NCBI GenBank assembly: GCA_020650975.1
Contig: JAIPMN010017212.1
Span: 1-30,002, forward strand
Reading direction: 5' to 3'
Length of the DNA stretch: 30,002 nucleotides
DNA from: Apostichopus californicus
Lineage: Eukaryota; Echinodermata; Holothuroidea; Aspidochirotida; Stichopodidae
The notes beneath the pieces were generated by a model. It searched no databases. It worked only from the letters and a program-made list of their open reading frames with translations, and was not told the origin of the DNA. A program made the translations under genes and the position numbers. The first letter of the stretch is position 1, and each line of letters starts with the position of its first letter. Positions 29,425-30,002 of the stretch are shown in pieces.

Positions 29425-29735
29425 TCAAGATTATAGTATGTGTATGTATAATGACATGTATCTTTATGTATAATATACAATGTTTATGTAAAATCTATAA
29501 TGTTTAATGTTTATGTATAATGATTATGCATAGTGTATAATGTTTATGTTCATGTATAACGTACAATGTAATGCATAATGTATCATGATTATGTATAGTG
29601 TATCATGTTTATGTATAATGTTCATGTATAACTTACAATGTTATGCATATAATGTATAATAATTACGTATAGAGTGTATAATGTTTATGTATAATGTTCA
29701 AGTATAATGTACAACATTATGCATAATGTATAAGG
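29425..29735. repeat. TATGTATAATGTT low-complexity tandem repeat
   Basis: Irregular repeats of ATGTATAATGTTTATGTATA, TTCATGTATAACGTACAATG and TTATGCATAATGTA at 10-30-bp spacing. Confidence 0.95.
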
Positions 29736-30002
29736 CAGATTTCACAATCAGATGGTCCAAAAGCTCCCACAGTATGAAAAAAATTAAGTTTGTTTCAAGT
29801 TATGTAATACACATGTTTTTTATTCTTTGACATCTCAGTGAAGTGAAAATGGAATGTAGAAGATAAAATATGGTGTAAATTTTGGAAAATTTGCTACTCT
29901 AAATTGCAGAGTCACACGAAGTCACAATCCAATCGAATCTCACCCTTCCCTCTTTTTATTCCCCAGGAGATACAAGGAAAGGCCTAGTCCCATAATTCTT
30001 CA
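29736..30002. other. Window end, unique sequence
   Basis: Ends with a pyrimidine tract and CCCCAG at 29980-29985 on the plus strand, followed by a frame that stays open for the few codons left. Not enough to call an exon. Confidence 0.4.

Noticed and set aside
29960-30002. Plus-strand exon start after CCTCTTTTTATTCCCCAG
   Set aside because: Only about 17 bases of possible exon remain in the window; a pyrimidine tract with AG is common by chance.
1-30002. CRISPR array, operon or prophage
   Set aside because: Spliced animal genes and SINEs/LINEs exclude a prokaryotic window; the repeats have no unique regular spacers.

Overview
This is a piece of an AT-rich animal genome. Short exons with GT/AG introns of about 1-3 kb are scattered among microsatellites, minisatellites, tRNA-derived SINEs and a truncated CR1-like LINE. 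There is no bacterial or viral gene organisation. The two gene families, the SINE type (tRNA-like head, then a 'CCTTGGGCAAGGCACTTTA' body) and the LINE all suit a marine invertebrate. An echinoderm or another invertebrate deuterostome is my best guess, but the sequence does not prove it.

Both recognisable genes lie on the minus strand, so they read from high to low coordinates. The main one is EPS8 (epidermal growth factor receptor kinase substrate 8, an actin capping/bundling and Rac-signalling scaffold). Nine internal exons lie between 20320 and 9095, and all eight junctions keep the reading frame. In order they encode a proline-rich stretch, the conserved helical middle region, a linker, a complete SH3 domain split over two exons, and a polyproline tract: about 499 residues. 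I could not find the N-terminal PTB exons in the 9.7 kb upstream (20321-30002), nor the C-terminal actin-binding/SAM-like exons.

The second gene is downstream on the same strand. Four exons of exactly 72 nt (4272-4343, 3315-3386, 2731-2802, 2249-2320) each encode one 24-residue leucine-rich repeat with identical splice phase. This is the exon pattern of LRR receptors of the LGR/RXFP type. Two of them are a recent tandem duplication inside a repeated unit of about 900 bp, spaced 957 bp apart, so this receptor seems to have gained one in-frame LRR.

The most striking signal is in EPS8. At two different exons, a tandem repeat filling the downstream intron has a unit that includes the last ~13 codons of the exon together with its 5' splice site. 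In the 157-160 bp array at 18690-19440 at least two upstream-facing copies keep the donor GTGAGTAA unchanged, so the intron holds decoy splice donors. In the ~230 bp array at 17109-17799 the two extra copies both have the donor GT changed to AT.

Layout: 1-1945, a 44-bp satellite with a 656-bp higher-order repeat; 2249-4812, LRR exons and their duplication; 5910-6314, LINE 3' end; 6315-9094, repeat-rich intergenic or intronic DNA; 9095-20320, EPS8 with intronic minisatellites and SINEs; 20321-30002, non-coding DNA with several diverged tandem repeat families (21.7-22.65, 23.1-23.66, 26.87-27.22, 28.2-28.74 and 29.4-29.74 kb), possibly a long EPS8 intron.
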